This document shows, in pieces, positions 47,263-62,503 of a stretch of 64,000 bases of DNA. The stretch's first letter is position 1, and every line of letters begins with the position of its first letter. Location: the NCBI GenBank assembly GCA_013420905.1, contig JAAXNY010000005.1:2170001-2234000 (forward strand). Reading direction: 5' to 3'. Both the position numbers and the translations under genes were made by a program. The stretch comes from Collybia mongolica. Taxonomy: Eukaryota > Basidiomycota > Agaricomycetes > Agaricales > Clitocybaceae. The notes below the pieces were generated by a model, which did not search any database, was not told the DNA's origin, and saw only the letters and a program-made list of their open reading frames with translations.

Positions 47263-49381
47263 CTACATCTCACCCGTGCCCTTGTTGTAGTGATGAGGCG
47301 GCAGGTGTTCGTTCATCGCGACGTAGCCGAAGTCGGGCGAGACTGGTAGTTCAAGACTGGTCAGTAAATGCAAAATTTTTGTGAGCTATTGCTACCAAAA
47401 AAAACAAAAAAAAAAAAAAAGAAAGGATGCGAGACAAGACCCATCGTAACGGGAGAATACCAAAATAGACGAGACTTACATCGGCTGATATCTGTGTCAC
47501 CGTGGTAGTTTTCCGGTATTGGAGGAGTTGCTGCCTGTGAGGACGAATGCGACGCAGCAGATATTGACGACGTCGAGGTCGAGGGACGGATATGCCGATT
47601 GTTCCATCCATGGCCGTCATTCATCGAGTCCATTGGTCCCACCGGTCCCGCCGAGTATGCAAATTCAGCCTGCGAAGGGTTGAACGAGTATGTATCAACC
47701 GAAGGAAGTTGGATCATGCTCCTCACGCGCGGGATCCCCGAGGACTGATGATCGTCGATGGGTTGTGGGGACGTCGACGGGCGCTGCTCTTCGGGGTGGT
47801 CATAAGGGTTCGGGTAGGGACTCATAGCTTGGCTGTGGCGACGCGCCCTTCGGACGCTCAGTGACCCTCCAGTGCCAGGGTAGGTGAGTCTAGATGATGA
47901 ATGAGGACGAGCAGGGGAAATTGGCCGGTGGTGGCTGGAGTTAGGACGGGAATAGTCTTGATGAAGATGATCTTCTTGGTAAGGAAGGGAAGACACGGAT
48001 GACATGGAATAGCCAGTATTCGGACGGCTGTCAGGAGACATGGAAGACGAACTGTGCTCGGCTTGCATAGGCATGGAAGAAAACGGCGATGCGTAGGAGG
48101 TGTTTATGGTTGGGGTAGGGCGAGGATAGCCGCTGCTGCTAGGATTCAGGAGAGAAGATAGACTGCCATTATGACTTGATGAGCTTCCATTGCTTGTCGG
48201 AGAAAAAGACCAGTTTGCCTGGTCCTGGTAAGAGGGATATTGAGAGGAGACCATCATATCCCTGTGTGAATTTGGGTAAGCAGACATGGAGTTGAATCCC
48301 GCAGAACTCGGTGAATCGTCAGTGGGTGTAATCGGGTGAAGGGTGTGAGGAGAGTGATTGTACATGTTTCCGTGGGACAAGTGAGAGGTATCGGACGGGA
48401 CGGTTAGCGGAGGAAGAGCGGACCGTGGATAACTTGTGCCCCAGCCGGCGGCCCCACCCTGACTGAGGGGCGTAAATGAACCTGGCGCTGAGAAGCCACG
48501 AGCGCGACCCACTGCACCGATCTTGTGGGCAGAAGGGCCGACGGAGGAGGGCACGGTGAGAGGAACTGGACCCATTCCGATCGCGGAGCGTGGCGGGGGG
48601 ATGGAGGGGGGATCTTGCATGTCGCGTTTTCTTGGCTTCGGAAGCCGGGGCGGAACCCGCCTTTTGAAATTGGCTACAACCTCAGGAGGAGAATGGCGAT
48701 TGAGGGTGGGATGGGCTGGAGGAGGAGAAGAAATGTGGTGTGAATAAACGGGATGGGTTGATTAGAATAAAGAACTTACACCAAGTGCTGGCGTCGGGGT
48801 CGTCAATGGCAGGGTCGACATTGCGAAGGTTGACCTTGCGCATGAAGCCATAAATCTAAAAGAGAAAGAGACTTTGCATGAGGAAGAGAAAGAGAAGACA
48901 TGGGGACACGGAAGAAGACCGACATTTAGTTGCCGAGAGAAGCTCGCGAATCTCGATTGACGGTAGATGCTGGGGAGGACATGGAGGGCGAGCTGCTCTG
49001 GTCGCTCGACGATAATGTGTTCACCGGCAGGGTCCCATCGGATCATGTGGTGATTTTCAGGACGCTCGAGGAGACTGTGAAGGAACGCGTCAAAAAAAAA
49101 AGAAAAAAACCAGGATCGGGAATGGGTGCGGAGACGTACGCGTATAGTTTTGTGAGAAAGGTAGCCTGTGGTTTTGTCTCTGATTTCTGGGGTTGCTGGT
49201 CAGACGATTTTGCAGGACTCGGGGGTTGGTCGTGTGTGTCCTCTGAGCTGCCGGTGCTGGAGCCGGAATGCTGTGAGGCGATGACCTGTGGAGGGTATAC
49301 GAGACCGTTGGAGGAGTAGGACTGGTCTGTATGTCGCTGATAGCTACGGTTTGAGTAGGAGGGAGGATAGAGGTCAGCCAT
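47263..49381 (-). CDS. HSF-type DNA-binding transcription regulator
   Basis: The HSF DNA-binding domain spans FLTKLYALLERPENHHMIRWDPAGEHIIVERP, LALHVLPSIYRQSRFASFSRQLNIYGFMRKVNL, with the SFSRQLN-x-YGF recognition helix. The domain is split by introns and followed by KRRVPPRLPKPRKRD. The remaining 400 residues are Ser/Pro/Gln/His-rich and disordered, with no obvious heptad-repeat trimerisation region of classic HSF1, so an Sfl1- or Hsf-like regulator is also possible. A last exon adds FSPDFGYVAMNEHLPPHHY and ends GTGEM. Start MADLYPPSYS is the only one that keeps the domain upstream-complete. Confidence 0.87.
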
Positions 49382-50433
49382 TAGTGGGGAGGACGCGTCC
49401 GGAGATGCGAGGGAAAAGAGGAGGAGATGGAATTGTCCTAAGTAGTGAAAACCGACGGTGGAGAATAGGGAGACTTCCGAGTACGTAACCAACCACTTAT
49501 CGTCACAGTCACAAATATAAATCGAGATCTATTCTATACATGAAGGCCATTCCGAGGCGCCGCGGGGGTGGGTGTGTTGGCCCCCCTTCCTTTTTCTGAC
49601 CCATTCCCTCCTCCTCCTCATGGCCTCTCCCACCCTCCCCTTCCCGTCCTGCTCCCCCCTCCTCCTCCCTCGCTGCTCAGGGTTGCTCTCGATGCAACCT
49701 TGCGTCAAAATTCACCGGCTACCACCCCCAGATCGGGCAACAGATCCCCGATTCACCCCTAAACTCCATCAGGATATCCGCCAAATTAGTTGCTACGACA
49801 GGGTCATCTGCCCACCCCGAAAAAGGATCCGCATCCGGCGAACGTACGGCATGCATCCTCGATCCATGACAATCCCCCTCCATGCGTTGCATTCACACAC
49901 GTCGCGGAGAACAAATCACCAACTCCGTGTCCTGCCGACTCGACGCCCCTCCCCGCTCTGGGCCAACCGATCCCACGTGTCCCCCCCCCCCGCTATATCC
50001 GTGCTCCTGACAATCAAATATAATTTGGTGTGGATAGTGGTATGCTAATAACTAGACGTCCTCTAAGGGATCGAAAGCAATGAGGACGAAGATGCGGGTG
50101 ATGACGTACAGTGAGAGCCCAGTCGAGCAAAAAAATGAAATAAAATAAAATAAGAAAAAAAAAAAAGCCCGTCGAAAATAACGCTGAGAAATAAAGTCAT
50201 ATCTGCAAAATAAAGCTGGGAAAATAAAGCCTAATAAAATGTTTCTACTATTATTGGTCTGTGCAACCCTGCGAGCTGCAACTTCGTAAATGGCCTAAAG
50301 CCCAAGGCCCTGGGATCCAACCCGCCAAAAGTCTCTGGACCCCCCCCCCCCCCCATCCCAGAACAGATTCCACTTCCGTCTGTTCACCTTGTCATCACTG
50401 ATACCACCACGGTTCCAGCATATGGCTGCCATC
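49382..50433. other. 1-kb intergenic region
   Basis: It lies between the HSF gene start and the AGC kinase end, and has C-rich and A-rich tracts, including a C15 run (50340-50354). ORFs on the plus strand near 49570-50050 are Pro-rich random readings of pyrimidine-rich DNA. Probably HSF-gene promoter plus 5' UTR. Confidence 0.4.
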
Positions 50434-53340
<2,907 letters not shown>

Positions 53341-55743
53341 GATGGGTAAAAAAGAAAAGGAGAGTGAGAGAAGAACACCAGAGGCAGTGAAGACTGGCCC
53401 AAAAAAACTGGCCGAACGTTGGCAAAACCACTTTACTCAGGGATGTCCACCTCAATAAATTATACCCCGTCCAACGAAAATCACTAGTTATGTAAGCCGT
53501 TCCTTGCCTAGCCTCCATTAACTCTTTAGCTTCTCCTTCTTTTGTTCTTTCAAGCTGCCCTTACGGCGGACCTGACCCATCGTTTGCCGCACTGTCCACC
53601 CAGACCGTAAAATCCCACCAACATCTAACACCGTCAGCGCCCCCAGACAAAATCGACACTTGTTATCAAACCCAGCCTAATGGAGCCGATTTTCGATCAC
53701 AAATAGTAAAATGCGACCTCGCCGTCCATCTCATCTCAACTCTTGGGCGACATGGCTCAGTTCCATTAAGAACCGGAAAAAGATATAATCGTTCTATATA
53801 CTATGAACCAAAACACCAACCAAGGAAACGTCCGTATTACCAATATTTATTCTTGGCCCATTTACTCGTCTTTGTCCAACAATACATATGATGCATGATG
53901 TATGAAAACAAGAAGTCTACTGATTTCGTTATTTTCTTCCACTCGCACGGACAGGCACCGCAACTTTTCATGATGAAAATAGCAAAGAAATCTATGCAGA
54001 ACAACTCTCATGACAAGATGTTCACATCACACTACATCTTGGTCGTGTAACTTGACAAGTGACGTAGTCGGCGCTTTCGAAGATGTTGTCTCGTCTGACT
54101 CTCAAGAAGAACCTTTCGATCTGATAACAATTTCCATAATGGAGTAACAATCTTATCACGTCAACCTTGTACCGTATCTGTCTGAGGAAACGTCTGAAGA
54201 GACTGGCCAGACAACCTCTACAAATATCAATGAAATCCGCCCGCCGCAAGCTCATGGAAATAGAGATCGCGGTTTTCCAACGAGGCGTACAAACTATGGG
54301 CGGTATACACTCGGTACAACACGCACAAGTCACCCATGTGCATGGTGCGTGGGTGGGCTCGAGGTATTGATGATGATGGACGTTGCTGGAATTGAACTTG
54401 GCAAGATCTTCGCTTCTTCATCCACATATACTTTCTCTGCGATCTGTCATTCCAAGAAAAACAAAAAAAAAACCTTGACGGTCGGACGGCGCCGGCGTCG
54501 CAGACTGGCCGGTTGTTTTTGCAAAAGTAAACCTACATTTGTTGAAGCAAACCAGTTCGTCCTCCAATGATCCCCATTGATGACCACTATCAATTCCAAT
54601 TACTTACACTTCACAGTCCCGAGTGTTGTGCGCTGGTCCCATTCCGATCGCTGATTGAGAAATCTGCCAAAAGCACAGGATTCAAACCTATTGAAACGTC
54701 CGAGAGGACTTTGGAGCGACAGCCCCGGGGTCGGAACAATGACAATGTCAACCCGAGTTATGAGTGAATAAACAACCAGTTTCCGATTCGGAGGCATAGC
54801 GAAAGGCGAGAATAACGATAACAAGTCATACTCTTCTATAACAAAATATACGCCATTGTTGTGAGCCTTCCTCCTATATTATTTAATAAAGTTAGTCGGA
54901 AGAGTAGAAATAATGGTTATGTGACTACACAAAGGTCCCTCCCAGATTTATTGATTCACGTGCTGGGAATCGCAGGTGACGCGTTGAGCTGCCCCAACTT
55001 GGGTCCAGCGAGCCCGCGAGTAGCTCGCAATTATCATCGGTCTAGGGCGTAGCGCTCGTGGGCGCTTCCCGAACTTAACGCATTTTCCTGTCGGTAGTGT
55101 TTGGAAGCAGCAAGCTGACCTCTCGAGTAGCGCTTAAAAAAGATGATCCATGAGTAAGTCCGAGTCCGGCCTAGGGCTGCGCATCCAAACCAAACTGATG
55201 GTTCCCAAAGGTCAGCAGCCGTGAAAAATGGGAAATGCATCAACTTTTGTGCACATATGGCGCTATGCGATGCGCCACAGTGGATTGAACTGGTATATTC
55301 TGATGAAAATGAGTTGTATTTATCCAGCGTACCCACGAAATAGTGACCGCTACCGCCTGCAGAGGACCAGACCCGGTCAGGTTGAGTATTTTGCACTCGC
55401 TTCAAAGCTGAACGCCGGGAACATACAAACCAATTCTACCACTGTCACCGAATCTATCGGAGTCCGGCCGGTTCAAAACGGTGTTCCCGCCGATGAACTC
55501 GGAAAATGACAGCAAAAATCCGTCCAAAATCGTCTACAACCATATCCCAACATGCGAGAGATAAATCTAATCCCATAGTTCATGTTCCTGTTCCGCTCTC
55601 ATTTTCCTTCACAGCAGGAGCAGTGTCGTTTCCTTCCATTTCCTTCTGATTTGTCAGGGCGGACGCGGAATCCTGACCTGACATCGCACAGGAAATATAA
55701 AGCTGACTGCTGAGCCGCAATAATCCCCTCCAGCTCCTCCTCA
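53341..55743. other. 2.4-kb stretch without recognised gene
   Basis: Short ORFs on both strands show no family motifs or exon chain. It holds the 5' region of the AGC kinase gene and that of the MFS gene. No repeat recognised. Confidence 0.4.
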
Positions 55744-58476
55744 ATGCCTTCCGATCGCAGACCTTCGTCGTCCGAAACAAGGTCGCTGCTTGAGGAGGCC
55801 CCGCCCTCGTACCATTCGACCGATGACATCGATGATACTTCTTCGCCCACGGAAGACACGCTACCTTTAAACAAATTCTCCAGAGCCGACATAAACTGGA
55901 TACTGGCAGGTCTCTGGTCCAGCGTTTTGCTGGGCGCGTTCGATGGTGCGTGTGAACCATCATGTGGTTCAGGTTTATGTTTGAACAGGCAAGGCAGGAA
56001 CCGTCGTTGCCACGCTATTGACGCCCATCGGCAGTGACTTTGATTCATCGAATCAAGCGTCTTATATTGGGACTTCGTATCTGCTGTCTGTATGCTGCTT
56101 TACGCCTCTCTATGGTTCGTGTCAGTACGGTCTCGTGACCAAGTTGTCGTCTTAACGCCCGTTATTTTTATACAGGACGCTTAGCCGACATTTTAGGCCG
56201 CAAAGGTGCAATGTTACTCGCGCTGTCTTTATTTGGTATGGCGCATAATGGTCGTCCGATGTAAAAACGTCCAACAACTATTGCAGGATCTGGTACAATT
56301 TTTTGCGGCCTGGCCTCTTCGATGCGGGCCTTGATAGCCGCGCGTGCAGTGGCCGGAATGGGTGGTGGAGGGTCAGTTCATACTATCATTTTATTAATCC
56401 TGATTTCACTAAAATATCCACACCCAGTGTCATGACAGGTTTTTCATTTTTGTATTCCACAAAGTGTCTTGACGTTGAGACATATTTTAGTTGCTAGCAT
56501 TGCTGTATCGGACTTGATCCCCTTGTTAGTTATTAACGCCGCTTTGCCTGCCTCTCCTTCTGATTCGATTTCATCCCACAGAAAACAGCGCGGGCTTTAT
56601 CAGGGAATGGCTAATATGTAAGGATATAAATAAAACATCCAAAGCACTCTGGCTAAGCACTGCCCTGGAAAGACTGTACGGACTAGGAGCCGGACTCGGC
56701 GGTCCGTTGGGTGGCTGGGTGAACGATATGTTCGGATGGTAGGTTTTAATTTTGTCAAAGTAAAAAGAAATGATATTCACATACCGTTAGGCGAATGGCA
56801 TTCTATATGCAGGTTTGTCCTGTGCTTACTATGGGTAAAGATATCTACATTAACGCATATACAGGGGCCGCTCCTCGTGTTCAGTTTCACCGTGGTTGCA
56901 ACGAAAGTGAATATTCAGCTACCATTCGAAGTACAAAACCAGAGCATCGCTGATAAATTGCGCCGCATCGACATCTTGGGCTCTTTGACGCTAGTCGGAA
57001 CAGTGGGTTGCTTACTCCTGGGTTTTAGCCTAAAGACATCAGAGGAGCTTCCTTGGTCGCACCCTCTTATAAGCGGCTTGTTTTTTGCAAGCGTCATATC
57101 ATGTGCCCTTTTTGTCTGCGTTGAGAAGTACTGGGCCCCATATCCCGTTATGCCCTTGCGTTTAATGGCGCAAAGGACCCCTTTGGCCGTTTCGATTTCA
57201 AACCTCTTAACGAGCATGTCAGCGTTTTCGATGGTGAGTGTACATGACCATCAACTCCGATAGGGCTTGCTGAAATCAACGTTCTCTAGATATATAACAT
57301 ACCATTGGTGAGCCTGGTTCAGTAATTTACTGATAATCTTTAATGTGGAGTGTCAGTACTTCTCCGCTGTGCGGCTTGACTCCGCCGCAAAAGCTGGTAT
57401 GTTGGTGATTGAGGGCTGGTCGTATTTATGGTGACTAATTCATTGCTGTAAGGTCTCCACTTATTACCACACTCAGTAAGATGGTTGCCATCTTCGTGTG
57501 ATAGTCAGAGTAACATCGTAAATCCTAGGTCGCGATTTCAACCGGTAGTGTTCTTGCGGGATGGTTAGTTTTCATCGTCTTCATGTGCATGCCGCGACTG
57601 AGGTAGTATAGGATTATGCGGCGAACAGGAAAACTATATACCCTCACTTTGGTCTCCTCCCTCTTGACAATCATTGCAAGCCTTCTCGTCACCTTCTGGA
57701 ATGAAGATTCGTCCGCCCTCCATCTCTGGCTAGACCTAATACCTCAGGGATTTGGCATGGCCAGCTTTATTACGAGCACTTTGATCGTAAGTCATTACTG
57801 AAAGTTGACCTGGACGTTTGTTAATCAATTTATTTCAGGCTATGATAGCTGGAGTTTACAAAGAAGACATGGCCGTCGCTACTGGGAGTGTGTATACACT
57901 ATAATCATCCGTGGATTACGATCTTTTACTAACAAACCCTTACAGTCACGTACCTTTTCAGAACAACTGGCCAAGTGCTTGGTGTGAGTCTCAGTGGTGC
58001 CATTCTCCAGGGTGTATTACTCCAGAAGCTGCGGGAGCGGATACAGGGTCCTGAGTCATCGGAGGCAAGTCAAGATAGCTCGTGTTCTATATCTTGTTTC
58101 CTGAATTCATTTGCTCCATGCAGATCATCGAGCAGATCCGGTAACGTCGGTTCGTTCACCCGGGAAAATCTAACTGACTTTTTCACCCACCTTCAGTCGA
58201 ACCACCAACATTATACCCACCCTCGAACCATTTCTTCAGCGAGCCGCTATGGATTCATATGCTGACGCCTTGCGTGCTGTTTTCATCTGGCAGGTAGCCA
58301 TCAACTTTTTAGGTTTTTTGGCTTGTTTACCGATACAAGAAAATGTATTGCCGTGAGTACCGCATTGTCGTTCTGATTAGTACTTGTCCTGACCATTGAT
58401 CTCCAGTGGGACTCGCGAGGAGCAGGAAGAACACTATCGGAACAATTTTAACCATAGAGACGCATCGGATAGCTAA
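55744..58476 (+). CDS. MFS transporter, DHA2 (14-TM) type, Fnx1/Vba-like
   Basis: Acidic N-terminus with SETRSLLEEAPPSYH, then TM1 SRADINWILAGLWSSVLLGAFDG, SYIGTSYLLSVCCFTPLYGRLADILGRKGAML and GMGGGGVMT, the DHA2 motif; later LGGPLGGWVNDMFGWRMAFYM. Membrane helices continue to WQVAINFLGFLACLPIQ. It matches fungal vacuolar basic amino acid and drug transporters (Fnx1, Vba). At least fourteen exons: one of 11 nt (56428-56438), one of 22 nt (56791-56812) and one of 18 nt (57290-57307). The joined frame is open to TAA, so it looks intact despite the fragmentation. Substrate cannot be read. Confidence 0.87.
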
Positions 58477-58610
58477 TGTAACATAGCCAATGTATTTGTG
58501 TCGACACACCAAAGCATTTTACTTAAATGTTGTCTGGTTTGTTTTGTTTAAGCCGTCCGGTTCATCGAGGCAGGGTCGCTCGAGTTGTGATCTAAGTTTT
58601 GATACAAGTA

Positions 58611-58856
58611 TCATCCCACGTTTGGGTGCTTTTCTTCTATCCACCTCCTGGGCCGCTTCGCCACGGTGACTCGACCTCCTGTTGCTAACTCCCCTTCTAT
58701 ATCACTGTCTGCGAATCGGTTCTTATTAGGCCGTGATGGACATGGTAGTATGTTGGATGCTGAAACGGTTAACACCGCTGCAAAGAATGTGAAGCCAAAA
58801 AGAGATGTGACGAGTTGGCGACGCTGTGTCAGACGGAGGGCTTTATACATAGACAT
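58611..58856 (-). CDS. small single-TM protein, probably mitochondrial
   Basis: 81 residues: MSMYKALRLTQRRQLVTSLF, then a TM segment (SLFGFTFFAAVLTVSASNIL) with PCPSRPNK after it and a C-terminal VTVAKRPRRWIEE. The basic start with Arg/Lys before the helix and the CP motif are like small respiratory-chain assembly proteins, but I do not recognise the family. A competing plus-strand ORF (58666-58998) has no features, so the minus strand is favoured. It is divergent from the mitochondrial uS14 gene (298 bp between starts). Confidence 0.5.
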   Translation of the reverse strand: MSMYKALRLTQRRQLVTSLFGFTFFAAVLTVSASNILPCPSRPNKNRFADSDIEGELATGGRVTVAKRPRRWIEEKHPNVG

Positions 58857-59154
58857 GGTCGATCTTGCTTCACGGTTAAGTTTGGACAATTCGAGAGCAT
58901 GGAAGTGTGGCTTACTGGTCCTCTATCCATGTCCACCGTACGAGCCACTCTCTGAATGTTGGTACGGGATGCCGCTGTTGGGCCTTATGATAGCTTGAAA
59001 GTTGCTTGGAACACTGGATAAAATGTTTGGAATTTTATTGTTCCGATTCCGACCGGCCTAGAATTCAATGACGATGTCCCTGTTTGTCTGGGCCTTCCGA
59101 AATTTGTGAGCTGTAGGCTGGATCCAAGTTTATTGAACTGCTCTAGCCTCAAAC

Positions 59155-59511
59155 ATGCCCAATATCAGAGTCCTGCGAGATATCAAGGCTCGTCACGGCG
59201 TTCAAGCAAACGAAATAGCTCGCCGGGCCTACTTATATGTCGCTCGCAACCAATCGTTACCTCCTCATGTCCGTCATCAAGCTCAACTTCAATTGAACAC
59301 CTTCGGACGCTATACACGTCCCACTACTGTCAAAAACCGGTGTTCTGAAACTGGGAGAGGAAGGGGGATTATGAGCGAGTTTGCTCTGTGTAGAGTAAGC
59401 CATAAACATGGATCGCTACATCCAAGCCGTGCTCATCAACATTCTCAGTTTCAATTCCGACTTAAAGCACTCAGAGGCGAGCTAAATGGTGTGCATAAGG
59501 CGTCATGGTAG
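59155..59511 (+). CDS. MRP2: mitochondrial ribosomal protein uS14m
   Basis: Begins MPNIRVLRDIKARHGVQANE, continues QLNTFGRYTRPTTVKNRCSETGRGRGIMSEFALCR; the intron is then removed so that the last exon reads FQFRLKALRGELNGVHKASW. The NRC-x-x-TGRGRG block and the C-terminal KASW end are the signature of S14. The protein has no zinc-binding extra cysteines of the C+ type. Read through without splicing the frame stays open but loses the signature spacing. Small-subunit protein of the mitochondrial ribosome. Confidence 0.9.
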   Translation: MPNIRVLRDIKARHGVQANEIARRAYLYVARNQSLPPHVRHQAQLQLNTFGRYTRPTTVKNRCSETGRGRGIMSEFALCRVSHKHGSLHPSRAHQHSQFQFRLKALRGELNGVHKASW

Positions 59512-59800
59512 CCAAGTTGTTGTTTGGGTAGGTCTGCGTCTTCATCTTACCGTCGAAAAGTCTGAGATATACCACAGAATACCTTCCTAATGAATACATT
59601 AATGTATACAATCTAACAATGTCTATCCACCAATTATACAATAAAATAGATGGTACTCATCAACCAAGCGGCGCGTGCTCTGAGCTGCCAATATCACTAA
59701 GCCGTAGCTCCGGCTCTCCTCTCTCTCTTCTCCAACGATTCGTGACTGCCAGCGTGGCTTTGTCAATCAGGAAGCTATGAAAAGGGTTAAAAATTTGCTT
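59512..59800. other. convergent intergenic region
   Basis: Spacer between the stop codons of uS14m and the bZIP gene. AT-rich around 59580-59650; nothing else seen. Confidence 0.4.
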
Positions 59801-61450
59801 CTACAGATTATTGAGTCGTCCGCACCCGTATTTTCGGAGGAACATCTCGCCAATTTCCCAATTGGTATGACCTAAAACATCATCACCATGTATCGTCACG
59901 GCTTCCCTGTAATTCATTAAGCATTCCACTAGGTTGTAACGATCTATTATGCCAAGTCGTGAGTAAACCTATTACACGGAATTTGACATGACCTACTTCG
60001 AAGAAGGATCATGCGATCACGCAGTTCAGAATGGAGGATTGCGTCAATCACGCTCTCTATGTGCCCTCATGAGTTTGATCTGCTTTTCAATTATTAAGTA
60101 ACTATCAAGTAAGACGAACCATGAGGTATTGTTCTGAAAGGCCAAAAATTAACCAAATGGCCTTGACATGATAGTTAATATATTACCTCTGAACAACTGT
60201 TGGCCGCAAGGAAGCCGGAAGACAATATGCTGGGTTACGTTTGAAGTTTTCGAGATGATAACTGAAGGCATGATATTGTTAGCATTTTAAGACATTAGAC
60301 AGAGTATACTCACTGAATAAGTTTATAAGCTTCGGTCTTGTTGGGATCGTCCTCTTCCAAAGGTTCGTCATCAGCCTGTTGTTGTGTCGATGTATTCGTA
60401 GAATTGGCCGAGTTGTAGGGAAGAGGAAGCGGGGATTCAATATTCACGCCAACGCTGGGAATATAAGATGGTGGATAATTTCCGACTGTGGATTCAGGGT
60501 ATGAGGGGGGAGTAGCGGAGGTGGAGGATTGCTGAATAAACATTGGCGAATTGCCTGAATTGCGGAGCAAATCCGCAAACATACCACCTCCTTCCTCTGC
60601 TCTGGAGCTTCTATGATACATACCGTTAGGAGGAAGGGGAGGTGTATCCGTAGATATTAGCAAAGGATATCTCTGTTCGCCATCACTTTCACCATCCCGA
60701 GCTTTTTTCGAGTGAGTACCAGTCACATCGTCCTCAGCAGGGCGTTTTTTATTTGTAGATGATTCTGACTCTGTTGTTTGCTTTCTCCGTTGCTGGTAAC
60801 TCTCCCATGCAGTGTCGGTCTCGGACCTATTGATGTAATTGTTGAAGTCTGCCATGTCCCACCCGAGTTTTGGCAGCAGGCCTCCAGCACCATCTCCGAT
60901 AAATGACGCTAAGCTGCGCAAAAGATTTCGCAGAGTTTGGTTTTCGGTCATCAAATCTAGGGAAAGTCACACTTGTATATGAATGAGAAGTGACAGAGTC
61001 GCCAAACAGCACACCTTTCAATATATTGCGCATCTCTCCGAGAGCTTCATCCTTCCCGCCCGACAAGATTTCAACCCGAGCTTCAAGGTCACGAATCTGT
61101 CTCAATATATGTTTATAAGCAGAGTTGTGATCAAGGCATATGATACATACACGTTGCTGTTTCCTCAGGCGGAACTCACGCTGCGCGATACGATTTTGAT
61201 CACGTCGAGCCGCCTGAGAGCTGTGTATTTGTTTGAGAAAGGAGAGACGACAGCCTTTGAGTCACGTACTTTGGATTCTTCTTTCGACCTGGCTTGCCTG
61301 GAGGATTCGAACCGTCACCATTGTGTGATTCAAAGTCAGAGTCCTATATATTAGGTCAGATATTGTGCCGTAGTTCGAAATTGTGCAGTAGGATATACGA
61401 ACGTCAAGATCGCCAGAGACGCTTCGCTCCCTCGGCTCCTTCCCTCGCAT
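59801..61450 (-). CDS. bZIP transcription regulator with C-terminal DUF3425-like part
   Basis: Start MRGKEPRERSVSGDLD joins to DSDFESHNGDGSNPPGKPGRKKN. The basic region reads ARRDQNRIAQREFRLRKQQR, with the N-x-x-A-x-R core in the form NRIAQREFR, as in fungal Yap/Pap1-like proteins. The leucine-zipper part follows (RDLEARVEIL). The middle is Ser/Pro-rich with QQADDEPLEEDDPN. The C-terminus (LIHYHLENFKRNPAYCLPASL, PHESVIDAILHSELRDRMILLR, GHTNWEIGEMFLRKYG) fits DUF3425-type domains of fungal bZIP proteins. About six exons. Target genes unknown. Confidence 0.82.
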
Positions 61451-61947
61451 TTAGGAGAAATGATGCTTGTGTGAGAAGGATTACGAGGAAGAAAAGGCAC
61501 ACAAATCTTCCGATCCAAATACGTTGCTATAGTTACGTAACCTCTATTTCACTTTGAACCCTCTCAATCAATTTTGCCTATTCGCCGTTATACTTCAACT
61601 TCATCTATCTATAGCATGAAACTGCTCTCGAATATCTTATCCCCACCAATTCATAATCCGCAGTTTCGGCACCTTTGTGCAACATGCTTCACATTATGGG
61701 CGATGATTTTGCAGGCGATCATAGCGTCCCTTACATGGTGCTCCCCTCATGTCCCTAGACAATTCATATCGTTCTGATCTTGCCCCCTTGCGGTGTCTTG
61801 GATTCATGGTCCGACAGTGGTCGTTTTTATTAATTTCCTTATCGTCTATAGTACGATATTAGCGGCATATACCTGGCCCATATACCCTGCCACTTCTGCA
61901 GGTATCGTGGTATCGGTACTTGTCGGAGCGACGTGTTTGCTTTTGAC
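61451..61947. promoter_or_regulatory. divergent region bZIP / DUF6593 gene
   Basis: 497 bp between start codons. Plus-strand ORFs 61574-61777 and 61793-62209 lie in the same frame, are hydrophobic in part, and are separated by a TGA. I found no intron that removes it cleanly, so I treat them as non-coding or relic. Confidence 0.35.
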
Positions 61948-62503
61948 ATGCCCTCGCAAAACATCATCCTTCGTTTCTCGTACCCGCCAGGATCCAAATC
62001 TGACGCTCGCACCTTTAAAGTCACTAGAATTAGTCCCTCTGACGAGGCGGAACTTTATAGGGTGCTCTCATTCCGACCGCATCGTTCCTGTTAAGCTGAT
62101 TGCACGGAGAGTAGTTTTATCACCCAGTCACTGGCCTGAAAATCGGGATGACGTCGTTTTACCGCCAAAATCTGGAGACACATGTGTTCGAGACCGCCGG
62201 GCAGATTGAATGGATGTCTAATACCAATGCCACCGTGCAGTTTGGCGTTGAAGAGGTAATTAGGATGAAACAAGCACTGACTGTTTGATCTAATTTGACG
62301 TGTTCAGATACCCATCAGGGATCTCAGGAAGGCGAAGAAATCCAGTAGCAAGTGAGTCACTGCTTGAGTCTCGTTTACAGGGGGTATGACTATCTTTGTT
62401 GCGGAGATCCCGGCGTTTCAAGGTTGGAGGGTCAGAATACAAGTGGAAGGTCGCGGGAAACGGGGATGATCTTTATGTGGGAGCACAGGTTCTTTATACT
62501 TGA
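61948..62503 (+). CDS. DUF6593-like basidiomycete protein
   Basis: Four exons. The first begins MPSQNIILRFSYPPG and contains TFKVTRISPSDEAELYRVLS; the second (after a 38-nt intron, 62090-62127) gives FTGLKIGMTSFYRQNLETHVFETAGQIEWM; then EEIPIRDLRKAKKSSSK and finally SRRFKVGGSEYKWKVAGNGDDLYVG. The late R-x-F-x-x-G-x-EYKW block is what I recall for DUF6593, a domain common in Agaricomycetes with no known function. About 140 residues, no signal peptide or TM. Confidence 0.68.

Noticed and set aside
58666..58998. 110-codon plus-strand ORF
   Set aside because: It is antisense to a better candidate with a membrane segment and no motif was seen in it.
61287..61365. tRNA-Gln-like sequence on the minus strand (ACTTTGAATC and GGTTCGAATCC)
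   Set aside because: The T and anticodon stems do not pair, and the bases are part of the bZIP coding exon (DSDFESHNGDGSNPP).
61574..62209. Two in-frame hydrophobic ORFs forming one gene
   Set aside because: A TGA separates them, no intron removes it in frame, and the second overlaps the better DUF6593-like model.
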